64,000 nucleotides of DNA from Mesorhizobium sp. LHD-90 (GTDB lineage Bacteria; Pseudomonadota; Alphaproteobacteria; Rhizobiales; Rhizobiaceae), in NCBI RefSeq assembly GCF_030929505.1, contig NZ_JAVFVV010000006.1, positions 1-64,000 of the forward strand, given 5' to 3'. The translations under genes were made by a program, and so were the position numbers. The notes under the pieces are model-generated. The model saw nothing but the letters and a program-made list of their open reading frames with translations, ran no database searches and was not told the DNA's origin. Numbering within the stretch: position 1 is the first letter of the stretch; every line of letters begins with the position of its first letter. Below, one piece after another: positions 37,848 through 46,561 of this stretch.

Positions 37848-39934
37848 GCTCAGCCGCCCGCCAGACCGGAATGCCGCCGATCCCGAAGAAGGGCGAGGCT
37901 GCGGACGACGTTGCCGGCTATCTGCCCGACGCCGTGACGGATGAGGAAGACGACATTCCGGTCGAGGTCGCTCCGGCGGCGGGTCCGGAACTGCCGTTCA
38001 CCGCGATCGACTGGAGCGCGCACCGCGGCGACGCCGATGGCAAGGTCGGCGCCGACGTCATCCAGACGCTGGTCAAACGCCTGCCCAACGCGCCCGGCGT
38101 CTACCGCATGATGAACGCCGCCGGCGACGCGCTTTATGTCGGCAAGGCGCGCAGCCTGAAGAAGCGCGTCACCCAATATGCGCAGGGCCGTTTCCACACC
38201 AACCGCATCGGCCGGATGGTGCGCGAGACCGTCACCATGGAATTTGTGGTGACGCGCACCGAGATCGAGGCGCTGCTGCTTGAAGCCAATCTTATCAAGC
38301 GCTTGCGGCCGCGTTTCAACGTGCTGCTGCGCGACGACAAGTCGTTTCCCTACATCCTCGTCACCGGCGACCATCCCGCGCCCGGCATCTTCAAGCATCG
38401 CGGCGCGCGTTCGCGAAAGGGCGACTATTTCGGCCCCTTCGCTTCCGCCGGCGCTGTCGACCGCACGATCAACGCGTTGCAGCGGGCATTTCTTCTCAGG
38501 AGCTGCACGGATTCGGTTTTCGAGGCGCGCACACGGCCCTGCCTGCTGTTCCAGATCAAGCGCTGCTCCGGCCCGTGTACCAGCGAGATTTCCTCGGGCG
38601 ACTATGCCGAGCTGGTCGGCGAGGCGAAGGATTTTCTGTCCGGCCGTAGCCTCAAGGTGAAGACGCAGATCGCCGAGGCGATGCAACTGGCCTCGGGCGA
38701 TCTCGATTTCGAGCGCGCCGCCATCTATCGCGACCGCCTCGCCGCGCTGTCGCATGTGCAGAGCCACCAGGGCATCAATCCGCAATCGGTCGAGGAGGCG
38801 GACGTTTTTGCTCTCCACCAGGAGGGCGGTCAGAACTGCATCCAGGTGTTCTTCTTCCGCACCGGCCAGAACTGGGGCAACCGCGCCTATTTCCCCAGGG
38901 CCGATCCGGCGCTGGAGGCGGCCGAAGTGCTCGGCTCCTTCCTGGCGCAGTTCTACGATGACAAGCCGCCGCCGCGCGCCATCCTTCTCGCGCAGGCGGT
39001 CGAGGAACAGGAACTGCTGGAGCAGGCGCTGTCGACCAAGGCCGGCCACAAGGTGGCGATCGCCGTTCCGAAGCGCGGCGAGAAGAAGGACCTGACCGAC
39101 CACGCGCTCCAGAACGCCCGCGAGGCGTTGGCGCGCCGGCTGGCCGAGACCTCGACCCAGGCCCGCCTGCTCGAGGGTCTGAAGGAGACGTTCGGGCTGG
39201 AGAAGACTCCCGTACGCATAGAAGTCTACGACAACTCGCACATCATGGGCACCAACGCCGTCGGCGCGATGATCGTCGCCGGCCCGGAAGGGTTCGTGAA
39301 GAACCAGTACCGCAAGTTCAACATCCGCTCGACCGACATCACGCCCGGCGACGATTTCGGCATGATGCGCGAGGTGATGGAGCGCCGGTTTTCCCGCCTG
39401 CTGAAGGAAGCGGCTTCCGAAGGAGAACCGGCCGCGACTGCCGACTTGGAAGATTTCGAGCCGGCCGGCGGCGTCTTTCCGGCCTGGCCGGACGTGATCT
39501 TCATCGATGGCGGTCAGGGCCAGATGTCGGCCGTCCGCTCCATCCTGCAGAACCTCGGCATCGCCGGCCGCGTCACCGCCATCGGCGTCGCCAAGGGCCG
39601 CGACCGCGAGGCCGGCCGCGAGCAGTTCTTCGCCGAAGGCAAACCGTCCTTCTCGCTGCCGGTGCGCGACCCCGTGCTCTATTTCGTGCAGCGCCTGCGC
39701 GACGAGGCCCACCGCTTCGCCATCGGCTCGCACCGCGCCCGCCGCAAGAAGGAGATGACGAAAAACCCGCTCGACGAGATCGCCGGCATCGGCCCCGGCC
39801 GCAAGCGCGCGCTGCTGCTCGCCTTCGGCACCGCCAAGGCGGTCAGCCGCGCGGCCATCGACGATCTCATGGCGGTGGAGGGCATTTCGGAGTCGGTTGC
39901 ACGGACCGTCTACAACCACTTTCACGAGAGCTGA
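37844..39934 (+). CDS. uvrC: UvrABC excinuclease subunit C
   Basis: A protein of 696 residues. After an alphaproteobacterial-style N-terminal extension of about 75 residues comes the GIY-YIG nuclease domain ([19 protein letters not shown], near 86-104). Next are a cysteine-bearing region, the UVR motif ([19 protein letters not shown]), the RNase H-like nuclease ([11 protein letters not shown]), and tandem helix-hairpin-helix motifs at the end ([13 protein letters not shown]). It makes both incisions in nucleotide excision repair with UvrAB. It is translationally coupled to the reductase gene. Confidence 0.96.
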   Translation: MSSAARQTGMPPIPKKGEAADDVAGYLPDAVTDEEDDIPVEVAPAAGPELPFTAIDWSAHRGDADGKVGADVIQTLVKRLPNAPGVYRMMNAAGDALYVGKARSLKKRVTQYAQGRFHTNRIGRMVRETVTMEFVVTRTEIEALLLEANLIKRLRPRFNVLLRDDKSFPYILVTGDHPAPGIFKHRGARSRKGDYFGPFASAGAVDRTINALQRAFLLRSCTDSVFEARTRPCLLFQIKRCSGPCTSEISSGDYAELVGEAKDFLSGRSLKVKTQIAEAMQLASGDLDFERAAIYRDRLAALSHVQSHQGINPQSVEEADVFALHQEGGQNCIQVFFFRTGQNWGNRAYFPRADPALEAAEVLGSFLAQFYDDKPPPRAILLAQAVEEQELLEQALSTKAGHKVAIAVPKRGEKKDLTDHALQNAREALARRLAETSTQARLLEGLKETFGLEKTPVRIEVYDNSHIMGTNAVGAMIVAGPEGFVKNQYRKFNIRSTDITPGDDFGMMREVMERRFSRLLKEAASEGEPAATADLEDFEPAGGVFPAWPDVIFIDGGQGQMSAVRSILQNLGIAGRVTAIGVAKGRDREAGREQFFAEGKPSFSLPVRDPVLYFVQRLRDEAHRFAIGSHRARRKKEMTKNPLDEIAGIGPGRKRALLLAFGTAKAVSRAAIDDLMAVEGISESVARTVYNHFHES

Positions 39935-40283
39935 GGAGTGGCTGGGGCCGGCGTGCGCAAAGCGCGATGTCGCGCGAATACAAATGTCCGCGTCGACAAG
40001 CCGCAAGCCGGTTTTGGATCGTGCAAAGCGCGTTTTTGGGGCCGAAAAACAAGCCCGCCGGCGCTTTTTCGACTTGCTGACAGGCTAACATCATGAAGAT
40101 GTTGAATCTTCCGGACTTCACGCGCGTCGCGGAGCGTTCGGCCTTGGCCGGACGGGCGGGGATAAATAGCGATGCCCGGGAAACGAAAACCCTTGCATTA
40201 CAGGCTGGTCCATCCGATTTGGCCAGTTGACCCCCCACGTCCTCGTCTGATTTGAGTACGGCTAGGCAAAAGCGACGAAAACA
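39935..40283. other. Intergenic region uvrC-pgsA
   Basis: No supported gene in this 349-base region. GC-rich up to about 40080, with AT-richer patches such as GATAAATAGCGATG near 40160, and no strong hairpin or terminator. Likely holds the promoter of the pgsA-moaD-moaE operon. Confidence 0.5.
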
Positions 40284-40880
40284 ATGGCCAAACGCGCGTT
40301 CAATCTCCCGAATATGCTGACCTACGGGCGGATTCTCGCGGTTCCGCTGGTGGTTCTTTGCTTTTTCCTCGAAGGCCGCCTGCAATCCAGCGAATTCGCC
40401 CGCTGGAGCGCCTTCGCGATTTTCATCATCGCCAGTCTCACCGACTACCTCGACGGCTACCTGGCGCGGGCCTGGCAGCAGACTTCCAACATCGGCCGCA
40501 TGCTCGATCCGATCGCCGACAAGCTGCTGGTCGCCACCTGCCTGCTGCTGCTTGCCGCCGACACCGACCATCGCGGCGGCATCGCCGGCTGGTCGCTGTG
40601 GGCGGCCATCATCATTCTCTGCCGTGAAATCCTGGTGTCCGGCCTGCGCGAATATCTGGCGGAACTGAAGGTCAGCGTGCCGGTGACAAAACTTGCCAAG
40701 TGGAAGACAACCGCGCAAATGGTTGCAATCGCTTTCCTTTTGCTCGGTCCGGTCGGCGACCGGATCCTGCCCTACTGGACGCAGATCGGCATCTTCCTGC
40801 TTTGGGTTTCGGCTATCCTGACCCTATATACCGGCTACGATTATTTCCGCGCCGGGCTGAAGCACATCGTTGACGAATGA
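40284..40880 (+). CDS. pgsA: CDP-diacylglycerol-glycerol-3-phosphate 3-phosphatidyltransferase
   Basis: A protein of 198 residues with several membrane helices. The CDP-alcohol phosphotransferase motif DG-x2-AR-x8-G-x3-D-x3-D is complete in DGYLARAWQQTSNIGRMLDP and the following IADK (about residues 57-80). It makes phosphatidylglycerophosphate from CDP-diacylglycerol and glycerol-3-phosphate in the inner membrane. The gene position between uvrC and moaD matches rhizobial genomes (from memory). Its stop overlaps the moaD start. Confidence 0.93.
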   Translation: MAKRAFNLPNMLTYGRILAVPLVVLCFFLEGRLQSSEFARWSAFAIFIIASLTDYLDGYLARAWQQTSNIGRMLDPIADKLLVATCLLLLAADTDHRGGIAGWSLWAAIIILCREILVSGLREYLAELKVSVPVTKLAKWKTTAQMVAIAFLLLGPVGDRILPYWTQIGIFLLWVSAILTLYTGYDYFRAGLKHIVDE

Positions 40881-41143
40881 GCGAAAAAACCGTCAAGCTG
40901 ATCTATTTCGCCTGGGTGCGCGAGCGCATCGGAACCGGGCAGGAAGAGGTCAGCCTGCCGGCCGAGGTGGAATCCGTCCGCGACCTTCTGCTTTGGCTGC
41001 GCGAGCGCGGCGAAGGTTATGGCGACGCCCTGAAGTATCCCGAGGCCATCCGCGTCGCCATCAACCAGGAGCATGTCGGCCACCACGAGCCGCTAGCAGG
41101 AGCGCGTGAGATCGCACTGTTCCCGCCGATGACGGGAGGTTGA
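40877..41143 (+). CDS. moaD: Molybdopterin synthase small subunit MoaD
   Basis: A protein of 88 residues with a ubiquitin-like fold. It ends in PPMTGG, where the last Gly is thiocarboxylated and donates sulphur to precursor Z. The ATG overlaps the pgsA stop (ATGA). Its partner MoaE is encoded next. The products serve cytoplasmic molybdopterin synthesis, needed for enzymes such as the oxidoreductase at 51977-54100. Confidence 0.93.
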   Translation: MSEKTVKLIYFAWVRERIGTGQEEVSLPAEVESVRDLLLWLRERGEGYGDALKYPEAIRVAINQEHVGHHEPLAGAREIALFPPMTGG

Positions 41144-41147
41144 TCTG

Positions 41148-41621
41148 TTGGGCGTGCTCGAGCCCGTCGTGCGCATCCAGGCGGAGGACTTCGACACCGC
41201 CGCCGAGATCGGCCGACTGACCGAGGGCAGGGCGGATGTTGGCGCAGTCGTCACCTTTTCGGGCCTGTGCCGCGACGAGGCCGGAACCCTGGCCGCGCTG
41301 GAACTCGAACACTATCCCGGCATGGCGGAGGCCGAAATAGCCCGCATCGCCCGCCAGGCGATCGAGCGATGGCCCTTGCTCGGGCTCACCGCCATCCACC
41401 GGCACGGTCGCATCGAACCCGGCGAAAACATCGTGCTGGTCGTTGCGGCCTCCTCCCACCGCCAGGCGGCATTCGAGGCGGCGTCCTTTCTCATGGACTT
41501 CCTGAAAACCCGCGCCCCTTTCTGGAAGAAGGAGCACCGCCGCGACGGATCGGCCGGCGACTGGGTCGAGGCAATGGAAGCGGACGAGGCGGCGGCAAAA
41601 CTTTGGAATCCGCGCGCATAG
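41148..41621 (+). CDS. moaE: Molybdopterin synthase large subunit MoaE
   Basis: A protein of 157 residues. I start it at the TTG at 41148 because GGGAGG stands eight bases upstream. Conserved elements are GAVVTFSGLCRD, LELEHYPGMAE, IHRHGRIEPGENIVLV, SSHRQAAFEA and the active-site lysines in KTRAPFWKKEH. It pairs with MoaD to make molybdopterin. Four bases separate it from moaD. Confidence 0.94.
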   Translation: MGVLEPVVRIQAEDFDTAAEIGRLTEGRADVGAVVTFSGLCRDEAGTLAALELEHYPGMAEAEIARIARQAIERWPLLGLTAIHRHGRIEPGENIVLVVAASSHRQAAFEAASFLMDFLKTRAPFWKKEHRRDGSAGDWVEAMEADEAAAKLWNPRA

Positions 41622-41727
41622 GCCGGTTTTCGCGCGGATTTTAGCCGTTCGGTTTCCTACGCGCCGTTTAGACTATTCTAATGTCCGCCTCCTATGGTTG
41701 CGTCGGGGAAATCGTTCGCGGCGGGTC

Positions 41728-43974
41728 ATGCAATCGCTTCTGAGCGCAGTCTACGAGCTTGGCACCGGCAAGGAATGGCTGCTCGCGGCGAGCCTGTTGT
41801 TTTCCGCCCTGCTTGCCTATTGGGTGGTGCGTTATCGGCGCCTCTATTTCAGCAGCCTCGATGACCGAGAGAACAACAGGGAACTGGTCGAGAACCTTTC
41901 CGAGGGGATCTACCGCTCGTCGCTGGAAGGCAAGCAGTTGAGCGCCAACAAGGCGCTGGTAAAGCTGAACGGCTACGACAACGAACCCGAGATGCTCGCC
42001 GGCGTTCTCGACATCGGCAAGGAATGGTACGTTCGTGCCGATCGGCGCGACGAGTTCCGTGCCATCCTCAACCGTGACGGCAAGGTCGAGGATTTCGTCT
42101 CGGAGATCTATCGTCACAAGTCGCGCGAACGCATCTGGATCACCGAATCCGCTCGGCTCGTCCACGACAGGACGACGGGCAAACCGCTGTTCTATGAAGG
42201 CTCTGTCCGCGAGATCACCGAGACGATCAGGCGTTTGGTCATTGAAGAACAGTTCCGAAAGCTGACGCAGCGGCTTCCAGTCGGGCTTTTCCATTTCGTC
42301 CGCCGGGGCGACGGGCATAGCGACGTGCTGTTCATAAGCGAAGGCGCCTCGCGCATAAGCGGCATTCCGCCGGAGGAGCAGATCGCCAATCCGAAGATCT
42401 TCGACGAACTGCTCTTCGACGAGGACAGGTCCCATTTCTACGAGACTTACTGCAGATCCGCCGACGAACTCGTTCCCTGGGACTGCGAATTCCGCATCCG
42501 CGCACGGGACGGGACCGAGAAATGGGTGCGGATCAACGCCCATACCGAGGCGGTGAACGGCGAGATCAACTGGTATGGCTATATCTCCGACATCTCCGCC
42601 CGCAAACGGCAGGAAATGGAGATCGAGGAACTGGCCTATTACGATCCGCTCACGAAACTGCCGAACCGGCGCATGTTCCTCAGCCGCATGACGGAGGCGC
42701 TGGCGCATTGCGAGCGCAGCGGCGAGCACGCGTCGATGCTGTTCATCGACCTCGATAACTTCAAGGTGCTGAACGACACGCAGGGGCACGACATGGGCGA
42801 CCTGTTGCTCGTCCGTGTCGCGGACCGGCTTCGTTCCTGCGTCGAGACCAAGGATATCGTCGCGCGTATCGGCGGCGACGAGTTCGTGGTGGTCGTCGAC
42901 CAGACCGAAAGCGAGACGGCGCTGGCGACCCTGAAGGCCATCACCGCCGGCAACCGCATCCTGGCGGAACTGAACCAAGGCTTCGACCTAGGCGGCCAGC
43001 ACCATGTTGCGACAGCAAGCATCGGCGTTGTCGTTTTCAACGGCGTCAGCCAGCGCGCCGACGAGATCATGAAACGCGCCGACCTTGCCATGTACCAGGC
43101 GAAGGCCGCTGGGCGTAACGGCCTGGCGCTGTTCGATGCGGCGAACATGGACCGGCAGTCGGAACGCTTCGAACTTCTGTCGGACTTGCGTAATGCCTTC
43201 ACGCGCGACCAGCTCGACCTGCATTTCCAGCCGTTGGTGGACTTCACGGGCCGCGTCGTCGCGGCGGAGGCGCTGGTGCGCTGGAACCACCCAAAGCACG
43301 GTCAAGTTCGCCCGGACCAGTTCGTGGCGCTGGCCGAACAATATGGTCTCAACGACGACCTGACGCGCTTCGTCTTCGATGCGGGTTTCAGGGCGCTGGC
43401 CGACTGGAGCACCCGGCCGGCGATGAGCCACTTGCGGCTGTCGTTGAACGTCAGCGTGCAGTCCTTCTCCAGCGACGATTTTTCGCCAATGGTCCGCAGG
43501 CTTGTCGCCAAGCACGGCATCGACCCGCGCATGCTGACCTTCGAACTGACCGAGCACGTGATGGCAAAGGATCATCAGCATGTGCGGTGGCGCATGGCGG
43601 AGATCAAGGAACTCGGTATCCGGCTTTCGCTCGACGATTTCGGCACTGGCTACTCGTCGCTGGCCTATCTGAAGCAGCTTCCATTCGACGAGGTGAAGAT
43701 CGATGGCGGCTTCGTCGCCGACATCGAGCACACGGAAAGCGATCGGGCGCTGGTCAAGACAATCCTGGCCATGGCGCGCACGCTCGGTCTGAAATCGGTG
43801 GCCGAGCATGTCGAGAACGTCCGCCAGGAAGCGTTTCTGCGGGCCTTCGGCTGCGACTATCTGCAGGGTCACCTGTACAGCCGGGCGCTGCCCATGCCGG
43901 AATTCGAGCAATTGTTCCTGCCGGCGACGACGGGTGACCAGGCGGCCCCCGGAATGCAGCGTCAGCTCGCCTGA
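41728..43974 (+). CDS. PAS-GGDEF-EAL cyclic-di-GMP protein
   Basis: A protein of 748 residues from ATG at 41728; a TTG ten codons earlier is less likely. One N-terminal membrane helix (about 17-37) is followed by two PAS-like domains (about 55-170 and 185-295). A GGDEF domain has the intact active site RIGGDEF near 379, and an EAL domain has the intact AEALVRW near 512. Other EAL residues (LNVSV, FELTE, DDFGTGYS, KIDGGF) are all visible. Both diguanylate cyclase and phosphodiesterase activities are thus possible, with the PAS domains likely choosing between them. It stands alone between moaE and ndk. Confidence 0.93.
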   Translation: MQSLLSAVYELGTGKEWLLAASLLFSALLAYWVVRYRRLYFSSLDDRENNRELVENLSEGIYRSSLEGKQLSANKALVKLNGYDNEPEMLAGVLDIGKEWYVRADRRDEFRAILNRDGKVEDFVSEIYRHKSRERIWITESARLVHDRTTGKPLFYEGSVREITETIRRLVIEEQFRKLTQRLPVGLFHFVRRGDGHSDVLFISEGASRISGIPPEEQIANPKIFDELLFDEDRSHFYETYCRSADELVPWDCEFRIRARDGTEKWVRINAHTEAVNGEINWYGYISDISARKRQEMEIEELAYYDPLTKLPNRRMFLSRMTEALAHCERSGEHASMLFIDLDNFKVLNDTQGHDMGDLLLVRVADRLRSCVETKDIVARIGGDEFVVVVDQTESETALATLKAITAGNRILAELNQGFDLGGQHHVATASIGVVVFNGVSQRADEIMKRADLAMYQAKAAGRNGLALFDAANMDRQSERFELLSDLRNAFTRDQLDLHFQPLVDFTGRVVAAEALVRWNHPKHGQVRPDQFVALAEQYGLNDDLTRFVFDAGFRALADWSTRPAMSHLRLSLNVSVQSFSSDDFSPMVRRLVAKHGIDPRMLTFELTEHVMAKDHQHVRWRMAEIKELGIRLSLDDFGTGYSSLAYLKQLPFDEVKIDGGFVADIEHTESDRALVKTILAMARTLGLKSVAEHVENVRQEAFLRAFGCDYLQGHLYSRALPMPEFEQLFLPATTGDQAAPGMQRQLA

Positions 43975-43991
43975 CGGGCGACCAAAAGAAA

Positions 43992-44013
43992 AGAGCCGGC
44001 GAGCGCCGGCTCT
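43992..44013 (-). terminator. Terminator of ndk
   Basis: A 9-base-pair stem (AGAGCCGGC with GCCGGCTCT) has a four-base loop. Read on the minus strand it ends in TTTCTTTT, 43 bases after the ndk stop. It may also stop the plus-strand GGDEF-EAL transcript, though there the tail is not T-rich. Confidence 0.72.
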
Positions 44014-44056
44014 CGAAACGAATCAGGCAGTTGCGTCCGTTTCCGGACGCATTGTC

Positions 44057-44479
44057 TCAGCCGACGATCTCGGTGTCGGAGAACCAGTAGCGGATTTCCT
44101 GCGCCGCGGTCTCGGGAGCGTCCGAGCCGTGCACGGAATTCTCGCCGATCGACAGGGCGTGCACCTTGCGGATGGTGCCGTCGGCGGCGTTGGCCGGGTT
44201 GGTGGCGCCCATCACTTCGCGGTTCTTCGCGATCGCGTTCTCGCCTTCGAGGACCTGGACGATGGTCGGGGCCGACGACATGAACTCAACGAGTTCGCCG
44301 AAGAACGGCCGGTCCTTGTGGACGGCGTAAAAACCCTCGGCCTCGCGGCGGCTCATCCACACGCGCTTGGAGGCGATGACGCGCAGTCCGGCGTCCTCCA
44401 GCATCTTGGTGATTGCGCCGGTGAGGTTGCGCCGCGTCGCATCGGGTTTGATCATCGAAAAAGTGCGTTCGATCGCCAT
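44057..44479 (-). CDS. ndk: Nucleoside diphosphate kinase
   Basis: A protein of 140 residues with AAGGA upstream of the ATG. It starts [14 protein letters not shown], and the phosphohistidine site is in [11 protein letters not shown] (His near 117). It transfers the gamma phosphate from ATP to other nucleoside diphosphates as a cytoplasmic oligomer. It is full length with all motifs intact and has its own terminator. Confidence 0.97.
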   Translation of the reverse strand: MAIERTFSMIKPDATRRNLTGAITKMLEDAGLRVIASKRVWMSRREAEGFYAVHKDRPFFGELVEFMSSAPTIVQVLEGENAIAKNREVMGATNPANAADGTIRKVHALSIGENSVHGSDAPETAAQEIRYWFSDTEIVG

Positions 44480-44560
44480 GGAAAATCCTTGTGAACCATC
44501 GGAAAGGGGGAATGGCGGAGCCTATACAGGCGGTCCGCCGCCTTGCCAAGGGGAGGGACG

Positions 44561-45253
44561 TCAGGCGGCTGCGGCAACGCGCCGGCCGGTGCCGTCATGC
44601 AGGTCGAGGCAGCGTTCGAACCAGGCGGCCACCGGATCGTCGGCGGCGAGCACCTGGAACGGCGAAACGATGCGGAGCCACTGGAAGGCGCCGAACACGA
44701 TGTAGTCGGCAAATAGCGGCGAGGCTCCGCCGATGAACGGCTGGTAGGACAACATGCTGCGCAACGGCTCCAGCGCGGCGCGGAAGTTCGCGAGCTTCTG
44801 CTCGCGGTCGCCCGGCACCTGTTCGATAGGCTTGCCGAAGCGTTTTTCGCGGCTCTCGCGAAAATAGGCCTGGTCGACTGGCGCCAGCATGCCGTGGATG
44901 TCCATCAGGGCCGCCGCGCCGAGGAAGGGGTGCACGGTGAGTTGCGACCAGCGTTCGATAAAGCGCGCGGTTGCCATGCCGCCGGGACCGCCGAACAGGC
45001 TGGGGCGGTCGGGATAAGTCTCATCGAGATAAATCGCGATGGCAAAGGAATCCGGGACGACGCGGTCGCCGTCGCGGATGACGGGCACGGTTTTCGAGAC
45101 GCCGCCCTCGACCCGCGGAACCTGCGTGAACGGGGTCGCGACGGTCTCGTAGGGTAGGCCTTTGTGCGCCAGCGACATCACCGTCTTCCAGCAATGCGGG
45201 CTGAAGGGCCGCGAAGAATCGGTTCCGGCGAGTTCATAGAGCAGAATGGTCAT
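44561..45253 (-). CDS. Glutathione S-transferase family protein
   Basis: A protein of 230 residues. The N-terminal thioredoxin-like domain includes RPFSPHCWKTVMSL, TVPVIRDG (cis-Pro) and PDSFAIAIYLDETYP, the glutathione-binding Ser. A helical C-terminal domain (about 90-220) follows with GGASPLFADYIVFGAFQW. Substrate unknown; this class often has etherase-like or detoxification roles. It begins 68 bases from the divergent DinB-family gene. Confidence 0.88.
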   Translation of the reverse strand: MTILLYELAGTDSSRPFSPHCWKTVMSLAHKGLPYETVATPFTQVPRVEGGVSKTVPVIRDGDRVVPDSFAIAIYLDETYPDRPSLFGGPGGMATARFIERWSQLTVHPFLGAAALMDIHGMLAPVDQAYFRESREKRFGKPIEQVPGDREQKLANFRAALEPLRSMLSYQPFIGGASPLFADYIVFGAFQWLRIVSPFQVLAADDPVAAWFERCLDLHDGTGRRVAAAA

Positions 45254-45321
45254 TGGCGGCCCTTGATTTCACGAATAGGACTGCTGCCAACTTCGCCGCG
45301 CCGGTCGCAAAAGGAAAGCCG

Positions 45322-45834
45322 ATGAAGCAGCATTTCGAGATGTTCGCGGCCTACAACCGTTGGGCCAACCAGCGCGTCTACGACGCCGCGGCGGACCTGA
45401 CGCCTGAAGAATTCAACCACGAAACCGGCGCCTTCTTCAAATCGGCGATGGGCACGCTGAACCATCTGCTGGTGACCGACCGGATCTGGATGAAGCGGTT
45501 CAGCGGACTGGGCGATGCGCCGACGGCGCTGGATACGATCCTCTGCACCGATCTTGAAAAACTGCGACAGGCGCGGATTGCTGAGGACTGGCGTATCATC
45601 GGCTGGATCGCGGGCCTTTCCGCCAGGGACCTCGCCGGGCGCTTCACCTACACCACGCTTTCGGAAATGCGCACCATCTCGCAGCGGCTGGCGCCGGCAC
45701 TGGCCCACGTCTTCAACCACCAGACGCACCATCGCGGCCAGATGCACATGATCTTCACCGCGCTCGGCAAGCCGAGTCTTTCGCTCGACCTCGTTCAGTT
45801 CCAGCGAACGGAGGAGGGCAGGGAGTTTGTGTGA
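45322..45834 (+). CDS. DinB-family metal-binding protein
   Basis: A protein of 170 residues with ATG at 45322 after AAAGGAAAG. It begins MKQHFEMFAAYNRWANQRVYDA, and its metal-binding histidines are His in LNHLLVTD (about 50) and the pair in NHQTHHRGQMHM (about 136-144). The four-helix DinB/YfiT-like fold binds Zn or Ni. Some members are thiol (mycothiol or bacillithiol) transferases, but the role in proteobacteria is mostly unknown. It is divergent from the GST gene, which fits a thiol-chemistry theme. Confidence 0.87.
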   Translation: MKQHFEMFAAYNRWANQRVYDAAADLTPEEFNHETGAFFKSAMGTLNHLLVTDRIWMKRFSGLGDAPTALDTILCTDLEKLRQARIAEDWRIIGWIAGLSARDLAGRFTYTTLSEMRTISQRLAPALAHVFNHQTHHRGQMHMIFTALGKPSLSLDLVQFQRTEEGREFV

Positions 45835-45855
45835 GGGCGGCCTGTCCAGCACCAC

Positions 45856-46257
45856 TCAGGTCAGACGGTTGTAGATCTTCAGTCCGAGTTCGGATTCCAT
45901 GATGGTGAAGTCGCGATCATTGTGCAGCAACTCGGTGTCGTTCTCGATGCACCAGGTTGCGATAATCATGTCGATGGTGCCGCGAACGGTTATGCCTTTC
46001 CCGCGTAGCCGCCGGTAATTTGTCGCCGCCTTGCCGGCAATCTCGATCCCGCACAGGTCTCTGGTGGGAAGTTGCAGCAGAGCCGAGGCGATCAGCTTTT
46101 CTTCCCTTGCGCCCTTTATGCCTTGCAGAACTTCCGCGGCGATCAAGTCGCCGGCGAGAACTTCCTTCGCCGCCAGCAAGCTATCCAGCGCGAGCGTATA
46201 GGGTGAATCGGCCTGTCTGAAGAAAGCGATCCAGACCGACGTATCGACGAGGATCAA
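45856..46257 (-). CDS. vapC: PIN-domain toxin VapC
   Basis: A protein of 133 residues. The frame is open further upstream, but MILVDTSVW from the TTG at 46257 is the usual VapC start and overlaps the antitoxin stop by four bases (TTGA). The acidic active site is complete: Asp5, Glu42 (AAEVLQG), Asp96 (GTIDMIIA) and Asp114/Asp116 (HNDRDF). Such toxins are Mg-dependent ribonucleases, often cutting tRNA. It is translationally coupled to vapB. Confidence 0.9.
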   Translation of the reverse strand: MILVDTSVWIAFFRQADSPYTLALDSLLAAKEVLAGDLIAAEVLQGIKGAREEKLIASALLQLPTRDLCGIEIAGKAATNYRRLRGKGITVRGTIDMIIATWCIENDTELLHNDRDFTIMESELGLKIYNRLT

Positions 46258-46454
46258 AAACGGTCGCGCCGCATTGCGTCGAGGTCGCCCTCCCATTCAA
46301 CCTTGCCGCGCAAGCTGCGCAAGACGTCGATGGCACGCTGCTGCCGTAACTGATCGCGCACTGCGTTGTTGACGGCTTCCTTCATTGTCTTGGCGCCGGT
46401 GAGGGCCATCAGTTCCTTCAGGGCCTTTTCGTCGATATCGATGTTCGTACGCAT
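46254..46454 (-). CDS. vapB: Antitoxin VapB (type II)
   Basis: A protein of 66 residues from ATG at 46454. The N-terminal MRTNIDIDEKALKELMALTG has the ribbon-helix-helix pattern of VapB proteins of the DUF2191 type, and the C-terminus (GKVEWEGDLDAMRRDRF) should wrap the toxin. It neutralises VapC and represses the shared promoter. That promoter lies in the 107-base gap facing the ABC-F gene, which contains a TATACACACGGGATA-like stretch near 46460-46495. Confidence 0.88.
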   Translation of the reverse strand: MRTNIDIDEKALKELMALTGAKTMKEAVNNAVRDQLRQQRAIDVLRSLRGKVEWEGDLDAMRRDRF

Positions 46455-46561
46455 CGGCCGTATCCCGTGTGTATAGATCGCTACGAATATACACATCGCG
46501 GCTTGCGCATTCAACTTCGGTCCTTGATCTTGCGGGCCGTGTCCGCCACAAGCGCGCTGCC

